From: Micrasema longulum
Lineage: Eukaryota > Arthropoda > Insecta > Trichoptera > Brachycentridae
Assembly (NCBI GenBank): GCA_022494885.1
Contig: JAGVSM010000956.1
Location: forward strand, 1-64,000
DNA length: 64,000 nucleotides
Direction: 5' to 3'
Shown here: positions 57,901 through 64,000 of the stretch, piece by piece
Numbering within the stretch: the stretch's first letter is position 1
Layout: each line of letters begins with the position of its first letter
The notes under the pieces: model-generated
The model's input: the letters and a program-made list of their open reading frames with translations, nothing else
Told to the model about the DNA's origin: nothing
Databases searched by the model: none
Program-made: the position numbers and the translations under genes

Positions 57901-59054
57901 TGTTAAAACACTCTTTAGATTATATTTTTCCGAAAACAACTTTTGTTCTAATGTGTTCATAATTGTTAGATGCATCGTTTAAATGTAAAGAAACCAGTTA
58001 TTTAAACTACAAACACCCAAAATTATGGGAAGCCAATTAATGTTTGGTTATAAATCACATTACTTCCGGGATATTTAGCACTTCATAAGTTGTAAGATTA
58101 TTTATAGAAGAAAATGATAAAAATAATTTTCTAATTCAAAATTAAGTAAGAGTGAATTCATAGAAGCCTACAGTTTGACTGTAAAAACATCCTTCGTTGC
58201 GCTGTGATTGTAAAAACATCCCTTACTCATGAAATTGAAATATTCATTAAAAAATTGTTAAATAATAAATATTTATGATATTTTCCCAACATATAGGTAT
58301 ACACATTGTACGTTGAGCTGATCCATTGATAAAATTTATCCTCTAATATGTTTTTTTGAGTTTTCATTGGTTTACCAACATTTTTATGAGTGGTCTTTTA
58401 ACAATCATGCATTCAGATATCCACATAAATTATAAAAAACGTAAATAATTAGTTTTCCACGTTTGCATAGGTAGATAGCACCTACATTAGTTATGTACTT
58501 ACCGAAATATTTGTTATTTAAAATAATCATCAGCCGATATAATATTATGTACCTAGTACCTACGAAAGATGGGCGTTTCAGTTATTTAAAAGAAGTAGCA
58601 TTAACAGTTGCTGAAACAGTAGCACAAAAATAAATTAAACTGTTACTAGTAACAAAACAAGTCAGGATATTATGTTAAACTGCAACAGTTTAGAGCAATG
58701 TGAGCAAAACTCGTGGCGACCGCCAGTCGCGGTCATGGATGAAAATCTGCTATCCTTTATCCTGGGGGGAGGGTAATCTCAGATTTCGAGATCTTAAATT
58801 TTTTGGTGAAACTGTTGCGGGAGAATAACTGTTTTTCATCATTTTTGACCACCTCTAGTATCTACCCAATTGTTTTTATCAACCATTCTATATTTTGAAG
58901 GCGGGGTTCGATGTCTTGCAGGACACCTCAGTTGGCACAGCACGGGTTTAAACTGTGCATCTGGGTCATAAACTTAGACTATGCCTAGTCTACGTAATAT
59001 ATATGTAATATATATAAGTATATATATAAGTGTGAAAACACTCAAATTAATGGT
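57901..59054. other. AT-rich spacer, no gene
   Basis: No supported feature; ATAT microsatellite at 58998-59032. Confidence 0.4.
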
Positions 59055-59150
59055 ATTTTTTTTTTGTGCCACAACAGGCCAGGAGACCAAATTACAGTGC
59101 TAAATTACAAAGCAGAACACATTAGGCTTGAGGAAAATCACATTATTTTC
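59055..59150 (-). mobile_element. SINE-B body (truncated)
   Basis: Minus strand matches the body of 47958-48135 (GGTCTCCTGGCCTGTTGTGG, poly-A tail). The tRNA head is missing. Confidence 0.65.
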
Positions 59151-59361
59151 CCAAAAACTCTGCAACCTAGAGTATGCCGAAGATGCGGTTATAATCGACG
59201 ATTCAGTCACGGGTCTTCAGGCCACAGTAGATAGCCTAAATAGGTTCTCCGCATGCATGGGTTTGAAAATCAACATTGCAAAAACCCATGTACTGTGTAA
59301 CACTTCATGCCTTGATGCCCGAAATCTCCCGACTCTGTCGAACCAAATCATAAAGATATAA
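59151..59361 (+). pseudogene. LINE reverse-transcriptase palm fragment
   Basis: Reads LEYAEDAVIIDDSVTGLQAT, then RFSACMGLKINIAKTHVL. The catalytic box is YAED where YADD is expected. Truncated both sides. Confidence 0.75.
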
Positions 59362-60659
59362 GAAAATTGTTTAAGCGCAATATTCGTAATTATAAAAATC
59401 GAGTTTTTTTCAGACGTCGCCCACAAACAAAACCCCCTAGTTATAAAATATGAAGTTAGTTAGTAGATAAGCAATGGCGTGTTTTTAAAATTATCACGGT
59501 AATATTATTTAGGTATAACTATCGCGACTGCGAAATGCAGTTCTCAATGGCGAGGTTAACAACCTATTATAACTAACCTACGTAAATCATCACTCCTTAT
59601 GCACCTTTGTTTTCCTCTAATATTCAGCTACTCGGCGTCTACTAATTGAATATCGTTATCTTTTAAAAACAATAAAGAGCTTTGATGGTTTTAAGCGGTT
59701 AATAAGTTAATAATCGGTGGAACGGGCACGGATTAGGTAAAATTATAATATTTAGAATAAATTTAATGCTTATCACTTGTCACATTAGGAAAAATATTAA
59801 ATCCACACGTCACACAACTTATTTGCAAGTAGGTACTTAACCTACGAAAGAAATAACGATTTCAAATCTACTTCTTTTTCTTAGTTTTTTATTGGCCTTT
59901 TCGCCTCTCAACCTTATCAAATCTACTATTTTGATTTAAAATAGTAGTATTCTTAATTCTATGTAGTTGTTAAGTAAATAACAGCATTTATCAATACTAT
60001 TCCTGGCTGATTACCTTTCGTCCCCATCCTTCCTTTATCCCATCCTTATGGTTCCTACCTAACATCGAGATAGAAGATATTCAAAATTAGAAGATTCGGA
60101 TTTAGAACAAAAACCAAACAACATTCTTGACTTCACATAAAATCGGATAAAAAGTGGTTGGAATCGTCGCGCGTCGTGGAAAACATTGTTATATTATATA
60201 GTTCATTTTGTGATCCAGTGCCAGAAATTGAAGAACATTCAGATTATATTAAAGGTAGGTCATTCCATGTTCTTATCCTTTCTCAAATATTTCCCAATCA
60301 CAACATTGAATGAAATTCGATTTTCATTTACAGTCCGCCCTTTCGGTAACAGTAGTAAACCATCAAAAAATATTTTTCAGTCTGGCATATTTTACACCTT
60401 TGTTTGTAAATTTGTATACACAATTGTAATGAAATATGCATAAATTCTGACGGTGCGGTAGTTACCTCGGAACCGATCTAAGTGATTGATACAAATTTAT
60501 AAAGGAAAGCGTCTACTCAAAATGAATAACTTATATAATCTATAACAATAAAAAACCCAGTTATTTATTTATTTTATAGAAACATACGGTCAACAACGAT
60601 TAAATGACATAATAAAAATAATAAAGAGTTTATAAAGGCGGGTGGAGAAATAATTTTTG
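59362..60659. other. Spacer, no gene
   Basis: AT-rich with scattered short frames and no splice-bounded exon recognised. Confidence 0.35.
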
Positions 60660-62116
60660 TATGACTACATAAGCTTTTTAACCTATGTTTAGAGGAGGAA
60701 TACACTCCCCCTGATTGGAGGAGAGCTGTTGTTATGCCTCTATTTAAGGGAAAAGGCTCAAGGGTGGACTGCGGAAACTATAGAGCTATCAGCCTTTTGA
60801 GCGCCCTTGGAAAGATATATGGCAGAATACTGATTGAGAGAGTACGAAAAGTGACTAAAGATAGAGTGTGGGATATACAAAGTGGGTTTATGAATGGAAG
60901 AGGATGTATGTATAAAATATTTGCTCTGCGAAATATGACAGAAAAGTTTCTAGCTAAACGCCAGAAACTTTTCTGCGCATTTGTCGATCCGCAAAAGGCA
61001 TTTGATAGAGTTGACAGAGAAAAATTGTGGACGGTTTTATCGGAGTATGGAGTGAATGGTAACCTGATAAGGGCTATTGCGTCACTGTACAAGGACAGCA
61101 CAGCATGTGTGAAGGTGAATGGGTCATTCACATCGCGGCTTAACATTCCTTAAAGGAGTCAAACGGGGTTTTGTAATGACATTATGGTTGTTCAACATAT
61201 ACATCGATAACTGTATGAAAGAACTGAAAGATTTAAGAATGGGAGCAAAAATGAGTGGTACAACTGTTAACTGTCTTCTGCATACTGATGATGCCGTGCT
61301 TCTTGCTAGCAGCAAAGAATACCTGGGATTATTGGTAACAAAAGTCTACGATGTATGGAAGAAAAGCGATTTGCTTATGAATGTTGATAAATCGAAAGTG
61401 ATGGTTTTTTTAAAGGGATGAAAATATAACTAAATGTGAGATCAGTGTGAACAGATATATTCTGAATCAGGTAGAAGAACTTGTGTATCTGAGAAATATG
61501 TTTACTAGGGACGGAAAGACTGAGAAAGATATTGAAAGGGTGAGTGCCGGGAACAGGGTGAACGGTCCACTGAAATCTACTTTGGCAAACAAATGTTTAT
61601 CGCAGGAGGCTAAACTAGCAGTTAACAATGGAGTTCTAGTGACAACTCTAATGTATGGAAGCGAAGTATGGAATTGGAAAAATAATTATGAAAGTAGGTT
61701 AAATGCTTTCAAAATGCGATCCTTCAGGCAAATGTGTGGTAAAACGATGTATGATAGGTGCACAAATGTCGAGATCCGTGAACTGTGTAAGGCTGAGACA
61801 TGCATTATCGACGGAATCGAGAAAGGGGTGCTGCGTCGGCTTGGACATGTAGATCGAATGGACAGCGAAAGAACGGCTAAAAGGATCTACGATACGAATG
61901 TTGATGGATGCAGAAAACTAGGAAGACCGAGAAAGATATGGGCTTGATCAGGCCCATTAAATACTTGAAGATGGACATGTCAAGAGTAGGATAGGTAATC
62001 GGCGTGCGTGCATGAGAAGATGTATGAATGTAGAGGAAGCGAGGTCTGTATGCAGAGACAGAGTGATATGGCGTCCTATCCTCTCTGCCTACCCGTACGG
62101 GGAAACGGCGTGATGG
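60660..62116 (+). pseudogene. RTE-like non-LTR retrotransposon, 5'-truncated
   Basis: The longest element here. First frame (to 61153): DWRRAVVMPLFKGKGSRVD, NYRAISLLSALGKIYGRILI, CAFVDPQKAFDRVDREKLW. Frame change, then QPGFVM-like LKGVKRGFVMTLWLFNIYID, HTDDAVLLASS (YADD box with Y to H). Second change, then EELVYLRNMFTRDG, VSAGNRVNG, LMYGSEVWNW, MCGKTMYDRC and LGRPRKIWA to 61947. The 3' end is a (TTTG)n tail at about 62115. Two frameshifts and a mutated box make it inactive. Confidence 0.85.
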
Positions 62117-62784
62117 TTTGTTTGTTTGTTTGTATAAAGATAATGTTGAAAGACACACTGGTGTGTTTCTAAATAATAATCTCACAGGTACATTCTTAAA
62201 TGTGTGCGTGCGTATTTACATATATATAATATGTAAGACGGTGTTTTTGTGTATTTGTATGAGAGTAAGTGTTTGGGTGTGTGTAAGCGTGTGCGTCTAT
62301 AAAATGCAAGTGGGAGTGATTAGCAGCCAGATAGAATGGGTCGTAATTTATTTTTTTATAATAATTTATTAAAAAATAAATTACGCCCCCTTAATAGGGG
62401 CATGTTAAATACATCAATAGATACAAAAAATTGAACAAGAACGATAGAGGAAAGAGTATTGTGAATAGTTGTGCTACATACCGGAAGTTTGAATAAATAT
62501 TTATTTTGTGTCACGCGATAGGGGACATTAAAATTAATTTTGGACAGTTGGTTTAAAAAGTCTACTTTATGATTTAATAATTTATATAAATAGCATTGTT
62601 CAGATATAGTGCGTCTATTTTTAAGTGTAAAAAATCTGCGATCCACACTGAAAAGTGACAGCTCGAGAGTCCGAAATAAGTGTCTATTATTATACCAATT
62701 TTTTAAGAGAAATTTGTAATTGATTCTAAAGGAAAATATGAAATTAATTATTCATTATTCATTCGCCCAAACCAATATTGAATC
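62117..62784. other. Spacer, no gene
   Basis: GT-rich stretch at 62200-62300 (a chance open frame) and AT-rich DNA. Confidence 0.35.
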
Positions 62785-63672
62785 AACTGCTCCACAAATG
62801 TATAGCTTATGTTATGTTTTTGTTATTTCATTGTGCGTTTTGTAATATAAATAATAAATATGTACATAAATTAATTATAAACATAAATACGCAGTGCTTA
62901 AAACTGTCTGAACATTTTGTTAATTATATATGTGTTAGTCTTCTTTGTTTATTCTCAAATGTAAAAATATTTTTTTAAAAGAAAGTATATTGTTAAGTTT
63001 CCTTGGCACGGGTTACCCCACCCCAGTGAGGTAAAATTATTTTATTATTGATAATAATTTATATTGAAAAAATAAGAATAAATAAATAGACGCTTTTATC
63101 ATTTTTAATTGAAAAATGGCATTTTTACATTTATTTTCAATGGAATTTTTACAAAACTTGGTTTGCGGAAACTTTACACCATATTGATTGTAACAAATAC
63201 CCTTACAATATAATTTGGGTTCTTTTCACAAAATAGTGTACAAAACAAAAAATAAGTTGTTTTTTTTGTTGTTTTGTACACCATTTTGTGTAAAGGACGT
63301 AAATTATATTGTTATGGTTGTTAAGTTTCCGCAAACCAAGTTTTGTAATCGTACATTGTAAATTGTTACATTGAAAATAAACGTAAAAATGTTAATAAAA
63401 TATGATAAAAGCGCCATCTATGAATAATTTATTTATTTATTCATATTTTTTGCTTACAAACTATAATTAATAATAAAAATAATGCGACCTCACTGGGGTT
63501 TCCCGTGTACATTTTTTAAATTAGATTTGAGAATACACAAAGAAGACAACTTAAAAAAACGAAGATAATTAACAAATATTCAGACAGTTTTAAAAACAAG
63601 GTATTTAAGTACATCTTTATTATTTATATTACAAAACACACAATGAAAATAACAAAAACCTAACATTTGTTT
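62785..63672. repeat. ~890-bp imperfect palindrome
   Basis: Arms of ~430-460 bp mirror each other around about 63255. Pairs: TTGCGGAAAC (left ~63163) with GTTTCCGCAA (right ~63328); CCCCAGTGAGG (63021) with CCTCACTGGGG (63485); ATTTCATTGTGCGTTTTGTA (62826) with TACAAAACACACAATGAAAA (63630). No coding capacity. Confidence 0.85.
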
Positions 63673-63749
63673 AATATTTTCGTTTAGAATCACCTAAAGA
63701 CAGTTTAATGTGTGTAGCGAATATTTATTGCCGCCATATTCGTGTTTTC

Positions 63750-63885
63750 AGCAACTCAAGAGTCTGAAGTTAGTCTCTAGTCATTTTACCAACTTGCTGG
63801 TCGAAAAAAATTCAATCCCCACTGAAAACTAACAGCGCAAGAGTCTGAAGTTAGTTTTTATCATTATACCAACTTGTTGGCATTG
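63750..63885 (+). repeat. Two-copy direct repeat, ~80-bp period
   Basis: AAGAGTCTGAAGTTAGT occurs at about 63759 and 63839, each followed by TCATT(T/A)TACCAACTTG(C/T)TGG. Confidence 0.8.
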
Positions 63886-64000
63886 AGATTTAATATATAG
63901 AGATAACACTGCATCCAAATCCGAGCTAAAAAGTCGCCCCCAAAGGACAGGGATTGACCAGCGGAGATAGCAAGTATCGCCACGTCGACTTTGACAAGCA

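Noticed and set aside
62118..62372. 84-codon frame with VCVSVCVY runs
   Set aside because: Translation of a GT-rich simple-sequence stretch.

Overview
This window looks like nuclear DNA from an arthropod, most likely an insect with a repeat-rich genome. It is AT-rich, its genes are split by GT-AG introns of 0.5 to 6.3 kb, and intergenic and intronic DNA is packed with tRNA-derived SINEs, non-LTR retrotransposon fragments, Penelope-like elements, MITEs and piggyBac/Tigger remnants. I cannot name the order. No prokaryotic, plasmid or CRISPR structure is present.

Layout. (1) 1-5822 is one copy of a segmental duplication; the second copy is 20370-25712, and the two match base for base except for scattered substitutions and one ~480-bp indel. 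The right edge of the block coincides with terminal repeats of a DNA-transposon family, and in copy 2 a 55-bp hairpin sits on the breakpoint. (2) 9845-14510 is a plus-strand poly-C2H2 zinc-finger gene: a short acidic first coding exon (9862-10108) with three sumoylation-type motifs, a 2.6-kb intron holding a broken piggyBac-type element, and a large exon with 16 intact tandem fingers. Its 3' end is disrupted by small indels although the old C-terminal tail is still readable. (3) 14760-20176 holds a decayed Penelope-like element, a possible orphan terminal exon, a CpG-rich island and a Tigger-type transposon end. (4) 25713-30184 is MITE-rich. (5) 30185-30497 is a minus-strand first coding exon with a signal peptide that resembles the N-terminus of prominin-like proteins. 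(6) 34444-56683 is a complete minus-strand SLC26/SulP anion transporter gene in ten coding exons, 664 codons; every splice site and phase could be followed by eye. Its introns host most of the transposable elements, including a ~2-kb inverted-repeat element and two Penelope-type inverted-repeat units. (7) 57000-64000 is intergenic, with an RTE-like retrotransposon (60660-62116) and an ~890-bp imperfect palindrome (62785-63672).

The three host genes (zinc-finger regulator, prominin-like membrane protein, anion transporter) show no evident functional link. The most unusual signals are five hammerhead-ribozyme-like motifs, most of them beside Penelope-like sequences and each one core base away from consensus; the hairpin at the duplication boundary; the homogenised finger array with a damaged end; and the large inverted repeats.
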